Source: an uncultured Lachnobacterium sp. (lineage in GTDB: Bacteria; Bacillota; Clostridia; Lachnospirales; Lachnospiraceae). From it: a stretch of DNA of 64,000 bases. A program made the position numbers and the translations under genes. Each line of letters begins with the position of its first letter. Positions within the stretch are counted from its first letter, which is position 1. The notes below the pieces were generated by a model. It searched no databases. It saw only the letters and a program-made list of their open reading frames with translations, and was not told the origin of the DNA. Below, piece after piece: positions 17,125 through 25,529 of the stretch. Location: the NCBI GenBank assembly GCA_900550545.1, contig URSS01000007.1, forward strand, positions 1 through 64,000, given 5' to 3'.

Positions 17125-17308
17125 TTTTGGACCCTATTTCTTTGTGCTTTTTTTGTTGAAAAATAAACAGCTGTTTTGTATACATATCATAAAATTTGAC
17201 GGATTTTGTCAAAAAACCGAAAAACTATTGACTTTCTTAATGTAAAATAATGGATAAAAATGGATGAAATTGTCGCACAAAATCGGGTAATAGGAAAAAT
17301 TATGCGAG

Positions 17309-17337
17309 TTGCCAAATCTATACAAGTTTGATATACT
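17309..17337 (+). promoter_or_regulatory. Candidate promoter abutting the TagA-like gene start
   Basis: TTGCCA (17309-17314) and TATACT (17332-17337) are 17 bp apart. The -10 element touches the first ATG at 17338, so transcription would start at or just before the second in-frame ATG at 17347, implying a leaderless or near-leaderless mRNA. Confidence 0.5.
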
Positions 17338-18042
17338 ATGAAAGCTATGATTAAAACAATTGATTTTGCGGGAATTGTGTTGGACAATTATTCTGTTCGT
17401 GAGACCATCATGAATGTGGAAAAGAATATGTCCGATCAAGGTTTTCATACAATTGAGGAAGTGAATATGGATACACTGATGCAGGCAGAGACCGATGAAG
17501 TTATCAAAGAGGCTTTGCAGATAGTAGAACATACCGTGATTGCGGAGGCTGGAATTTTGGATGCTGTGGGGGCAGGGTCATACCAGCGACGTCATGAAAT
17601 CGAACATCATGATTTTTTTTATGAACTGATGAAGCGGATTGAGCGCAATCATAAGACAATGTTTGTCATTGGTGATTCGATGGAGCGGGTAGAACAGATG
17701 TGTGAGCTGATTTCGGATCGTTATCCGAAATGCGAGATCGTGGGGAGGGAAGCATTGGATGAATGTACAGGTGCGACAGACGCGGTTGTCAATGAGATGA
17801 ATGCGGTGGCGCCTGATGTCATTCTTAGCATTATTCCAAGTCCGCAACAGGAGCGTTTCCTCATGGAGAATCGGGAAAAAATATCTGCAGAGTTGTGGTA
17901 TGGAATTGGAAAAATCGAGCTTGGGAAGGCGAGAAGCCGTCTGGCTTTAAAAATTCGTAAGCTTGTTCGCACCCATATACTTGAAAAACAGTTGATTCGA
18001 CACAATGACGAACAGGAAACAAAACAGAATGAAAATGAGTGA
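17338..18042 (+). CDS. Divergent WecB/TagA/CpsF family glycosyltransferase-like protein
   Basis: This 234-residue protein aligns over its length with the WecB/TagA/CpsF family, whose members transfer N-acetylmannosamine to lipid-linked GlcNAc in teichoic-acid linkage units. The N-terminal FAGIVLDNYSV, the central Rossmann part TMFVIGDSMERV and the conserved SPQQERFLMENREKI (about residues 166-180) are present. The usual catalytic PDG segment is replaced by EAG (AEAGILDAV), so activity may be lost or changed. No Shine-Dalgarno is seen, and a TGA at 17329 prevents an upstream start; start is ATG 17338 or 17347. A strong terminator follows. It may serve the phosphopolymer locus at 33-53 kb, but this is inference. 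Confidence 0.8.
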   Translation: MKAMIKTIDFAGIVLDNYSVRETIMNVEKNMSDQGFHTIEEVNMDTLMQAETDEVIKEALQIVEHTVIAEAGILDAVGAGSYQRRHEIEHHDFFYELMKRIERNHKTMFVIGDSMERVEQMCELISDRYPKCEIVGREALDECTGATDAVVNEMNAVAPDVILSIIPSPQQERFLMENREKISAELWYGIGKIELGKARSRLALKIRKLVRTHILEKQLIRHNDEQETKQNENE

Positions 18043-18098
18043 TTTATGCTATTTGTTCAATATTTATAGTACAAAATAACTAAGTTACGAAATGATAA

Positions 18099-18143
18099 AA
18101 AGAGGAAATGCATGAAAAATGTACATTTCCTCTTTATTTTTTT
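18099..18143 (+). terminator. Intrinsic terminator after the TagA-like gene
   Basis: AGAGGAAATG (18101-18110) pairs with CATTTCCTCT (18124-18133), followed by a T-rich run to 18143. Confidence 0.9.
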
Positions 18144-18215
18144 GTCGATATGCATTAAAATAATATGAGATGTTTATGCAAAAAGCAAACTTTGGGGGAG
18201 AAGGAGAGAAAAACT

Positions 18216-19304
18216 ATGATTTCCAATCAAATACTTCAAAACACAATTGATGGGTTAAAAGGTATAACACGAACCGACCTCTGCGTAATCGATGTGGAGG
18301 GAAAAATACTTGCTGCAACATTTCCGGATGCGGAGCAGTTTATTACACCAGCACAGGCATTTGTAGGATCCCCGGCAGATAGTCAGGTGGTTAACGGATG
18401 TCAGTTTTTCAAGGTGTTTGACGATCACCAGTTAGAGTATATTCTCCTCGCTTGTGGGGACAGTGAGGATGTATACATGATTGGTAAGATTGCAAGTTTT
18501 CAGATTCAGAATCTTCTTGTTGCGTACAAAGAACGCTTTGACAAGGATAATTTTATTAAAAATCTGATTTTGGATAATTTGCTTTTGGTAGATATCTACA
18601 ATCGTGCAAAGAAGCTCCATATTGAAACCGAGGTGCGCAGGGTTGTTTTCCTGGTGGAGACCAATCGGGAGAAGGATGGTAATGAATTGGAGAAGATTCG
18701 TGGTCTCTTCGGCGGAAAGTCCAAGGATTTTGTTACAGCGGTAGATGAGAAGAATATTATCGTTGTCAAGGAACTGACCGAGAATGAGACGTATGATGAT
18801 TTGAATAAGACAGCAGATGTTATTATCAACTTATTTAAATCGGATGCAAATTGTAACATTCATATTGCATATGGAACAATTGTCAATGAGTTAAAAGAAG
18901 TATCACGTTCGTATAAAGAGGCACGTATGGCTCTCGACGTAGGCAAGATTTTCTTTGAGGATCAGGATGTGATCGCCTATTCCCAGCTTGGAATCGGTCG
19001 TCTGATTTATCAGCTTCCAATTCCTCTTTGTAAAATGTTCATTAAAGAAATTTTTGGTGGGAAATCACCAGATGATTTTGATGAAGAAATTCTGACTACG
19101 ATTAACAAATTTTTCGAGAATAACTTGAATGTTTCTGAGACATCCAGACAATTATATATTCATAGAAATACACTTGTATATCGTTTGGATAAGTTACAGA
19201 AAAGTACCGGACTTGACCTTCGGATTTTTGAAGATGCAATCACATTTAAGATTGCGCTCATGGTAGTTAAGTACATGAAATATATGGAGACATTAGACTA
19301 CTAA
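18216..19304 (+). CDS. CdaR/PucR family transcriptional regulator
   Basis: This 362-residue protein has an N-terminal sensor-like region (about 1-120), a central GGDEF-related PucR/CdaR linker (about 130-260, including SYKEARMALDVGKIFFED) and a C-terminal PucR-type helix-turn-helix (about 300-355, ETSRQLYIHRNTLVYRLDKL). The family commonly controls metabolic genes in response to small molecules. ATG 18216 is chosen because GGGGGAGAAGGAG precedes it; an upstream ATG at 18165 lacks such a site. It ends 11 bases before ftsE, so it may be cotranscribed with ftsEX. Its ligand and targets are unknown. Confidence 0.9.
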   Translation: MISNQILQNTIDGLKGITRTDLCVIDVEGKILAATFPDAEQFITPAQAFVGSPADSQVVNGCQFFKVFDDHQLEYILLACGDSEDVYMIGKIASFQIQNLLVAYKERFDKDNFIKNLILDNLLLVDIYNRAKKLHIETEVRRVVFLVETNREKDGNELEKIRGLFGGKSKDFVTAVDEKNIIVVKELTENETYDDLNKTADVIINLFKSDANCNIHIAYGTIVNELKEVSRSYKEARMALDVGKIFFEDQDVIAYSQLGIGRLIYQLPIPLCKMFIKEIFGGKSPDDFDEEILTTINKFFENNLNVSETSRQLYIHRNTLVYRLDKLQKSTGLDLRIFEDAITFKIALMVVKYMKYMETLDY

Positions 19305-19315
19305 AAGGAGAAAAA

Positions 19316-20002
19316 ATGATTAAACTGGAACATGTCAGCAAATCTTATGCGGCAGGGATTCCTGCATTGAATGATGTAAACCTGGAAATTGAAGATGGCG
19401 AGTTTGTTTTTGTCGTGGGAGACAGTGGATCCGGCAAATCGACATTGATCAAACTGCTTTTAAAAGAATTGGAACCGACAGAGGGAACCATTCTTGTAGA
19501 TGGAAAGAATCTTGGAAAAGTGAGACATAAACAGATACCGAAGTATCGACGTAATATTGGCGTTGTATTTCAGGATTTCCGTTTGCTAAAGGATCGTAAT
19601 GTATATGATAATGTAGCATTTGCACAGAAAGTTGTTGGAGAGACAAACAGTCATATCCGCAAGAAAGTGCCAATGATGTTATCTATGGTCGGACTGGCGG
19701 CGAAGTATCGCTCGTTTCCAAAGCAGTTGTCAGGAGGAGAACAGCAACGTGTAGCAATTGCACGGGCACTGATTAATGAACCGGATATATTACTTGCAGA
19801 TGAGCCAACCGGTAATCTGGATAATAATAATGCATGGGAAATCATGAAACTGCTGGAAGAAATCAATAACAAGGGAACTACAGTACTTGTGGTTACGCAT
19901 AACCTTGAAATTGTCAAAGTTATGAAAAAGAGGGTCATAACGGTTAAGAAAGGTACTATTGTCAGCGATAGTAAGCAGGGTGATGATTACGATGAGAATT
20001 AA
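19316..20002 (+). CDS. ftsE: Cell division ATP-binding protein FtsE
   Basis: This 228-residue ABC ATPase has Walker A GDSGSGKSTLIK (about residues 36-47), signature LSGGEQQRVAIARAL, Walker B DILLADEPTGNLD and the H-loop in VVTHN. FtsE with FtsX forms a membrane complex that controls peptidoglycan hydrolases during division and elongation rather than moving a solute. ATG 19316 is preceded by AAAGGAG. The gene overlaps ftsX by 11 bases. Secreted PG endopeptidases are plausible effectors; the P60 protein at 12063 is one candidate, by inference. Confidence 0.96.
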   Translation: MIKLEHVSKSYAAGIPALNDVNLEIEDGEFVFVVGDSGSGKSTLIKLLLKELEPTEGTILVDGKNLGKVRHKQIPKYRRNIGVVFQDFRLLKDRNVYDNVAFAQKVVGETNSHIRKKVPMMLSMVGLAAKYRSFPKQLSGGEQQRVAIARALINEPDILLADEPTGNLDNNNAWEIMKLLEEINNKGTTVLVVTHNLEIVKVMKKRVITVKKGTIVSDSKQGDDYDEN

Positions 20003-20897
20003 TACATTTTTTTATTCCATCAAGCAGGGAATTAAGAATATATGGCGTAATAAGATGTTTTCGCTTGCATCGATTGCTACGATGGCAGCCTGTATTTTTA
20101 TGTTCGGCCTTTTTTACATTATTATAACGAATTTTACATCTACCGTGCATTCAATCGAAAAAGGTGTTTCTGTTACAGTCTTTTTTGATAAAGGACTCGA
20201 TGATATAGATATCCGGGCGATTGGAGATAAAATTGGCAAGCGTGCAGAAGTGCGCAAGATGGAATATGTATCCGCGGAAGAAGCATGGAAAGAGTATAAG
20301 AAAGTATATTTTCAGGGCAAAGAAGAACTGGCAAAGGGATTTACCGACAACCCGCTTGCCAATTCCGCACATTATCAGATCTACCTGAATGATGTATCCA
20401 TGCAGAATTCTCTTGTAAAGTATCTGCAGTCACTCACGGGAGTGCGCGAAGTAAAAGAGTCTGCGAAAGTAGCGAATACACTGACGGATTTCAATCATTT
20501 ACTCGGATATGTATCCGGTGGAATCATTATTATTCTGCTTGGTGTCGCGATTTTTTTGATCAGCAATACGGTTACCGTTGGTATTGCAGTACGACGCGAA
20601 GAGATTGGAATTATGAAATTGATCGGCGCGACGGATTATCTTGTCCGGGCACCATTCGTGGTGGAAGGTATGGTAATCGGAATGATCGGTGCAGCAATTC
20701 CGTTGATTTTGTTATATTTTATGTACCAGAAGATTATAGTATATATTGCGGAGAAGTTTAACTTTATTGGTGCTATGATCAATTTTGTCTCTGTGCACAC
20801 CGTGTTTAAGACACTGGTTCCAGTGGCAATCATACTGGGTGCGGGTATCGGTTTCTTAGGAAGCCGGCTGACAATTCGCAAGCATCTGAAAGTGTAG
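19992..20897 (+). CDS. ftsX: Cell division permease-like protein FtsX
   Basis: This 301-residue membrane protein begins MRINTFFYSIKQGIKNIWRN, the usual FtsX N-terminus. It has four membrane segments (about 24-46, 175-200, 225-245 and 270-290) and a large extracellular loop between the first two (about 47-170). ATG 19992 is preferred over 19983 and 19959 because of spacing from AGGG and because it matches the typical family start. FtsX passes FtsE ATPase activity to extracellular wall hydrolases. It overlaps ftsE, which indicates coupled translation. Confidence 0.95.
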   Translation: MRINTFFYSIKQGIKNIWRNKMFSLASIATMAACIFMFGLFYIIITNFTSTVHSIEKGVSVTVFFDKGLDDIDIRAIGDKIGKRAEVRKMEYVSAEEAWKEYKKVYFQGKEELAKGFTDNPLANSAHYQIYLNDVSMQNSLVKYLQSLTGVREVKESAKVANTLTDFNHLLGYVSGGIIIILLGVAIFLISNTVTVGIAVRREEIGIMKLIGATDYLVRAPFVVEGMVIGMIGAAIPLILLYFMYQKIIVYIAEKFNFIGAMINFVSVHTVFKTLVPVAIILGAGIGFLGSRLTIRKHLKV

Positions 20898-20914
20898 ATA
20901 TAATGAATTATGAA

Positions 20915-20952
20915 CCCCATGCAAGATTGGATGATTTTGCATGGGGCTTCTT
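20915..20952 (+). terminator. Hairpin between ftsX and ctpA (possible attenuator)
   Basis: CCCCATGCAA (20915-20924) pairs with TTGCATGGGG (20937-20946). Only CTTCTT follows, so termination is likely partial. It would let ctpA be expressed below the level of ftsEX. Confidence 0.65.
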
Positions 20953-20973
20953 AGAAGTAAAGGAGATTTTATC

Positions 20974-22230
20974 ATGGAAGAGAATCAAAAGAAACGATCC
21001 GGATTTGGATCGGGAATGTTTGTTGGATTTTTGCTTGGTATATTGTTGCTCGGTATTGGAGTAACGTTTGGGGTTCATGTGTATACGACAAGTACGAATC
21101 AGTATCTTGTGATTTCACCATCCGGAGTGAAGAAGACAGCAGAAAGCAATATCCTCACGAATAAAACGGTGAAAAAAATTGATGAACTTATGAGCTACAT
21201 AGATTTGTATTACAATGACGACTATGATGAAGATGATATTCGTAATGCGATTTATGCAGGAACATTAGAGGGACTCGGGGATCCGTATTCTGTGTATTAT
21301 ACGGCAGATGAATATAAAGATATGCAGATTAACACAAGCGGTAAATATTATGGAATTGGGGCGGCGCTCGGACAGGATGCAAAGACAAAGGAAGTTACCA
21401 TCAGCAAAGTGTATGAAGGTACACCGGCAGAAGAGGCAGGGCTAAGAGATGGTGATCAGATTGTAAAAGTCAATGATACGGTGTCTACCAGTGAAGAACT
21501 GTCAGATCTGGTGCAGAAAATTCGTGGAGAAGAAGGAACGACAGTTCATTTAAAAATTTATCGTGCATCTACGAAAAAAACATTTGAGGTCGACGTGGAG
21601 CGTAAAAATGTGGAACTTCCAAGTATTACCTCAAAAATGCTGGATGGTGGCATTGGATATATTCAGATCAGTGAATTCCAAAGTAAAACAGATGAGCAGT
21701 TTAAGTCCGCACTGGCGGATCTGAAAAAGCAGGGAATGAAATCACTGATTGTCGATGTGCGAAGCAATCCGGGCGGATTGATTACTGCAGCTTCTAATAT
21801 TCTTGACCAGATTCTTCCGGAAGGAACGGTCGTCTATACCGAGGATAAGTATGGAAAGCGTGAGGATTACACTTCGGACAGCAATTGCATAGATTGCCCG
21901 ATTGCAGTATTGGTAAATGAAAACAGTGCAAGTGCATCGGAAATTTTTGCAGGTGCGATCAAAGATTACAATTATGGAACACTGATCGGAACAAAGACAT
22001 TTGGAAAAGGCATTGTGCAGACTGTATTTCCACTGGAAGACGGTGATGCGGTGAAGATTACGACGGCAAAATATTATACACCAAAGGGAAACTATATTCA
22101 TGGAGCCGGCATTGAACCAGATATTAATCTTACATACAAATATTCCGGTCCGGAGGATGAGACTTACGATATGAAATATGATAATCAGGTGCAGAAGGCA
22201 ATCGAAGTGCTTACTGATGAAATGAAATAG
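20974..22230 (+). CDS. S41 family C-terminal processing peptidase
   Basis: This 418-residue protein has an N-terminal membrane anchor (about 11-35), a PDZ domain (about 110-190, GDQIVKVNDTVST) and the S41 tail-specific protease domain (about 200-400). The catalytic Ser is in ENSASASEIFAGA and the Lys in GTKTFGKGIVQT. CtpA-type proteases cut the C-terminus of exported substrates, and in several bacteria they regulate peptidoglycan endopeptidases. ATG 20974 is preceded by AAAGGAG. Its place after ftsEX fits a role in controlling wall hydrolases. Confidence 0.94.
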   Translation: MEENQKKRSGFGSGMFVGFLLGILLLGIGVTFGVHVYTTSTNQYLVISPSGVKKTAESNILTNKTVKKIDELMSYIDLYYNDDYDEDDIRNAIYAGTLEGLGDPYSVYYTADEYKDMQINTSGKYYGIGAALGQDAKTKEVTISKVYEGTPAEEAGLRDGDQIVKVNDTVSTSEELSDLVQKIRGEEGTTVHLKIYRASTKKTFEVDVERKNVELPSITSKMLDGGIGYIQISEFQSKTDEQFKSALADLKKQGMKSLIVDVRSNPGGLITAASNILDQILPEGTVVYTEDKYGKREDYTSDSNCIDCPIAVLVNENSASASEIFAGAIKDYNYGTLIGTKTFGKGIVQTVFPLEDGDAVKITTAKYYTPKGNYIHGAGIEPDINLTYKYSGPEDETYDMKYDNQVQKAIEVLTDEMK

Positions 22231-22254
22231 GGAGATTGCTACAAGGAATTTTAG

Positions 22255-22283
22255 TTGCCATAATATATAAAAATAGATACAAT
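22255..22283 (+). promoter_or_regulatory. Candidate promoter of prfB
   Basis: TTGCCA (22255-22260) and TACAAT (22278-22283) are spaced by 17 bp, 36 bp before the GTG start. Confidence 0.5.
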
Positions 22284-22318
22284 AGAGATACAGTTAAATA
22301 AAAGAAAGAGGTGATTCT

Positions 22319-23456
22319 GTGGTAGAACTGGATAATTTCAAGAGCCAGCTGCAAAGCTACAAGGCTCCACTGCAGGAAGTGAGGGATTCACTTTGACTTA
22401 GCAGGCAAAGAACAGAATATTCAGGAGCTGGAACGCGAAATGGAAGCTCCGGATTTCTGGAATGACCCTGTGGTATCCCAGGAAAAGATGAAAAAACTGA
22501 AAAGTCTCAAAAATGATGTTGCAACTTACAAAGAACTTGCACAGCAGTATGAAGACATTGAGACAATGATCGAGATGGGATACGAAGAAAATGATCCGGA
22601 ACTTGTGCCGGAGATTGAACAGATGCTTCAGGAATTTATTCAGACATATGAGGCAATCCGAATGAAGACGTTATTGTCGGGTGAATATGATGCGAACAAT
22701 GCAATTCTTTCTCTTCATGCAGGAGCCGGTGGAACAGAGTCCTGCGACTGGGCGGCAATGCTGTTTCGTATGTATTCGCGCTGGGCAGATAAGAAAGGGT
22801 TCAGTCTTGAGGTGTTAGATTCTCTGGATGGAGATGAAGCCGGAATCAAATCCATTACATTTCAGGTGAATGGAGAGAATGCATACGGTTATTTGAAATC
22901 AGAAAAAGGCGTGCATCGTCTGGTACGCATTTCGCCGTTTAATGCGGCCGGAAAGCGACAGACTTCGTTTGTTTCCTGCGATGTAATGCCGGAGATTGAA
23001 GAGGATGTGGATATTGAAATAAAGGACGAAGATATTCGAATTGACACATATCGGTCAAGCGGAGCCGGTGGTCAGCATATCAATAAGACATCTTCCGCGA
23101 TTCGAATTACACATTTTCCGACAGGAATTGTGGTACAGTGTCAGAATGAACGTTCGCAGCATATGAATAAAGACAAAGCCATGCAGATGCTGAAGGCAAA
23201 GCTGTATTTGCTTAAACAGGAAGAAAATGCAGCGAAAGCAGCAGGAATCCGTGGTGAAGTTACAGAAATTGGCTGGGGTAATCAGATCCGTTCCTATGTT
23301 ATGCAGCCGTATACGATGGTAAAAGATCATCGGACTGGTGTAGAAAGCGGAAATGTGGATGCTGTCATGGATGGTGCCATTGATCCATTTATCAACGGAT
23401 ACTTAAAGTGGCTGAGTCTTGGATGTCCAAAATCCATGGAGGATGAAAACGAATGA
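22319..23456 (+). CDS. prfB: Peptide chain release factor 2 (programmed +1 frameshift)
   Basis: RF2 recognises UGA and UAA and triggers peptide release. The gene starts at GTG 22319 (AGAGGTG upstream), runs 25 codons to CTT and meets an in-frame TGA at 22394-22396. The rest is in the +1 frame from GAC (22395), giving about 378 residues. The recognition tripeptide SPF (VRISPFNAAGKRQTSF) and the catalytic GGQ (SGAGGQHINKTSSAIR, about residue 250) are present. The coding sequence is 22319-22393 joined to 22395-23456. The start often called at ATG 22440 would drop the N-terminal domain. The stop overlaps the start of the next gene. Confidence 0.96.
22382..22397 (+). promoter_or_regulatory. RF2 autoregulatory frameshift site
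   Basis: AGGGATTCACTTTGAC contains a Shine-Dalgarno-like AGGG followed by the slippery CTT TGA C. When RF2 is low, the ribosome slips +1 and makes full-length RF2; when high, it terminates. This is the classic arrangement. Confidence 0.95.
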
Positions 23457-24229
23457 TAACATTAGAAATCGGTTTTGGCGTATTCGTGGGACTTGGTGTT
23501 TTCGCAGGGATTGTTGTGCTTGGAGTTGCAGGAGGTTTGACGATACGGAATAAACTGAGAAATGTATCCAGGCAGTTGTTTGGCACCGAATCAATTGTGG
23601 ATGGCTTAAGTAAGCAGGCGGATATTGCGGCTGAGACACCGAAATCCGTGTCTGGCATGACCCGTCTGATGGAGCCACAGATTATGCGTGATTTTCCTGA
23701 TTTTAACTGGTCGGAATTTAAGCACAAGGCAGAAAATATACTGACTTCTGCATTGCTTGCGATTTCGTCCGAACAGCCGGAGCGATTGGTGGATGCTTCG
23801 GATGATGTAAAAAATCAGGTGTCAAATATCATAGCGGATAATCAGACTGCACAGATAAAGGAAGTATATAATAATATCAAAATCCACCAGACGGAAATTT
23901 CAAATTACCGCAAAGATAAGGGGAATTGTATTATTGTCATTCAAAGCGCCGTGGAATATTATCATTACAAAGTAAGCGGCGATCATGTGACAGAGGGATC
24001 TAAAGAACGCAAGGTGCAGACAAAATACAATGTAGAATTGTTGTATGTGCAGGACGGGGAAGAAAAAGAATTTGATAATGCTTTTACCACGACCTGCCCA
24101 CAGTGTGGAGCACCGGTACGCGGGCTTGGAAATATGATCTGTGAATATTGTGGAGCACATGTTGTGCCGATCAATACGAAAGTATGGTCTCTTCACAAAT
24201 TGTATCAGGTCGATTATAATCATGTTTAA
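23453..24229 (+). CDS. Membrane-anchored Tim44-like domain protein with zinc ribbon
   Basis: This 258-residue protein has one N-terminal membrane segment (about 5-28, glycine-rich), a Tim44-like region (about 75-205, with PDFNWSEFKHKAENILTSAL) and a zinc ribbon near the C-terminus (CPQCGAPV and CEYCGAHV, about 220-245). ATG 23453 overlaps the prfB stop, with GGAGG upstream. It is followed 31 bases later by an SPFH protein that also ends in zinc ribbons, so the two probably act together at the membrane. This resembles the Bacillus ydjG-ydjH-ydjI set in composition. Its biochemical function is not known. Confidence 0.78.
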   Translation: MITLEIGFGVFVGLGVFAGIVVLGVAGGLTIRNKLRNVSRQLFGTESIVDGLSKQADIAAETPKSVSGMTRLMEPQIMRDFPDFNWSEFKHKAENILTSALLAISSEQPERLVDASDDVKNQVSNIIADNQTAQIKEVYNNIKIHQTEISNYRKDKGNCIIVIQSAVEYYHYKVSGDHVTEGSKERKVQTKYNVELLYVQDGEEKEFDNAFTTTCPQCGAPVRGLGNMICEYCGAHVVPINTKVWSLHKLYQVDYNHV

Positions 24230-24260
24230 CTAAGGCTAAGTTCATTTTAAGGAGGAGAAA

Positions 24261-25484
24261 ATGGGAATTATTAAAGCAGTCAATCAGGCAATTGGAGGCG
24301 CTTTTGCGGACCAGTGGTTAGAGGTCTATGAAGCAGATAACATGGGAGATCAGACAGTCTTTTCCCGTGGTGTAAAGATTCGCCAGGGGGAAAACCGTAA
24401 AGGAACCGAAGATACCGTTACCAATGGTTCTATCATTCATGTATACGACAATCAGTTCATGTTGCTGGTGGATGGTGGTAAAATCGTAGATTATACTGCT
24501 GAACCGGGATATTACAAGGTAGACAATTCTTCGTTGCCGTCTTTGTTCAATGGACAGTTTGGTGATACATTAAAAGAATCGTTCAACCGTGTAAGATTTG
24601 GAGGACAGACACCGACAGCACAGAAGGTTTTCTTCATTAATCTGCAGGAAATCAAAGGAATCAAATTTGGAACAAGACAGCCGATTAACTATTTTGATAC
24701 ATTTTATAATGCGGAGTTGTTCCTGCGCGCACATGGTACATATTCCATTAAGATTGTGAATCCATTGCAGTTCTACGCAGAAGTAATTCCAAAGAACAAG
24801 GATCACGTTGAAATTACCGAGATCAACGAGCAGTACCTCTCAGAGTTCCTGGAGGCTTTACAGGCTGCAATCAATCAGATGTCAGCAGACGGCAACCGTA
24901 TTTCGTTTGTATCCAGCAAAGCACGTGAACTCGGACAGTACATGGCTTCAATTCTGGATCAGGAATGGAACCAGATGCGAGGCATGGAGATTCAGGCAGT
25001 CGGCCTTACGATTTCTTATAATGAAGAGTCACAGAAACTTCTCAACATGAGAAACGAGGGTGCAATGCTTTCAGATCCTACTGTACGTGAAGGTTATGTA
25101 CAGGGAGCAATGGCCCGCGGACTTGAAGCTGCCGGAAGCAATGCAAATGGGGCAATGGCTGGATTCATGGGAATGGGTATGGCAAGCAATGTTGGCGGTG
25201 GCATGATGGGAGCCGCTTCCAATACAAATATGGCACAGATGCAGATGCAGCAACAAATGCAGCAACAGCAGCAGATGGGCGCAGCTCAACAGCCACAGCA
25301 GCCGGTAAACAATGCACAGCCGACTGCAGGAGCAGGAAGCTGGACTTGCAGCTGTGGACAGGTAAACAGTGGAAAGTTCTGCAGCGAATGTGGCAAACCG
25401 GCACCTTCTGCAGACTGGACCTGCAGTTGTGGACAGGTGAACAGTGGAAAGTTCTGCAGTAATTGTGGAAGCCCACGTCCATAA
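24261..25484 (+). CDS. SPFH (Band 7) protein with two C-terminal zinc ribbons
   Basis: This 407-residue protein matches the YdjI-type SPFH family (virion core protein-like). The SPFH domain is about residues 25-260. A Gly/Met-rich segment (about 285-315) and a Gln-rich segment (about 320-350) follow. The end holds two nearly identical zinc ribbons, each with WTCSCGQVNSGKFCS and a CxxCG half (about 358-407), duplicated at DNA level. SPFH proteins form membrane scaffolds; B. subtilis YdjI helps recruit PspA/LiaH-type stress systems. ATG 24261 follows AAGGAGGAG. No membrane segment is obvious, so the upstream anchored protein may recruit it. Confidence 0.88.
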   Translation: MGIIKAVNQAIGGAFADQWLEVYEADNMGDQTVFSRGVKIRQGENRKGTEDTVTNGSIIHVYDNQFMLLVDGGKIVDYTAEPGYYKVDNSSLPSLFNGQFGDTLKESFNRVRFGGQTPTAQKVFFINLQEIKGIKFGTRQPINYFDTFYNAELFLRAHGTYSIKIVNPLQFYAEVIPKNKDHVEITEINEQYLSEFLEALQAAINQMSADGNRISFVSSKARELGQYMASILDQEWNQMRGMEIQAVGLTISYNEESQKLLNMRNEGAMLSDPTVREGYVQGAMARGLEAAGSNANGAMAGFMGMGMASNVGGGMMGAASNTNMAQMQMQQQMQQQQQMGAAQQPQQPVNNAQPTAGAGSWTCSCGQVNSGKFCSECGKPAPSADWTCSCGQVNSGKFCSNCGSPRP

Positions 25485-25497
25485 AAATGAAGATTGA

Positions 25498-25529
25498 GGG
25501 CACTTGCGAAAAGGCAGGTGTCCTTTTTT
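25498..25529 (+). terminator. Terminator after the SPFH gene
   Basis: GGGCACTTGC pairs with GCAGGTGTCC (10 bp with two wobbles), followed by six T's at 25524-25529. The T-run is also the outer end of the palindromic element. Confidence 0.82.

Noticed and set aside
17045..17300. Replication origin oriC
   Set aside because: No dnaA, dnaN, recF, gyrB, rpmH or parAB is near, and genes run in the same direction on both sides.
22440..23456. RF2 starting at ATG 22440
   Set aside because: The upstream frame with the classic CTTTGAC slip site encodes the missing N-terminus.
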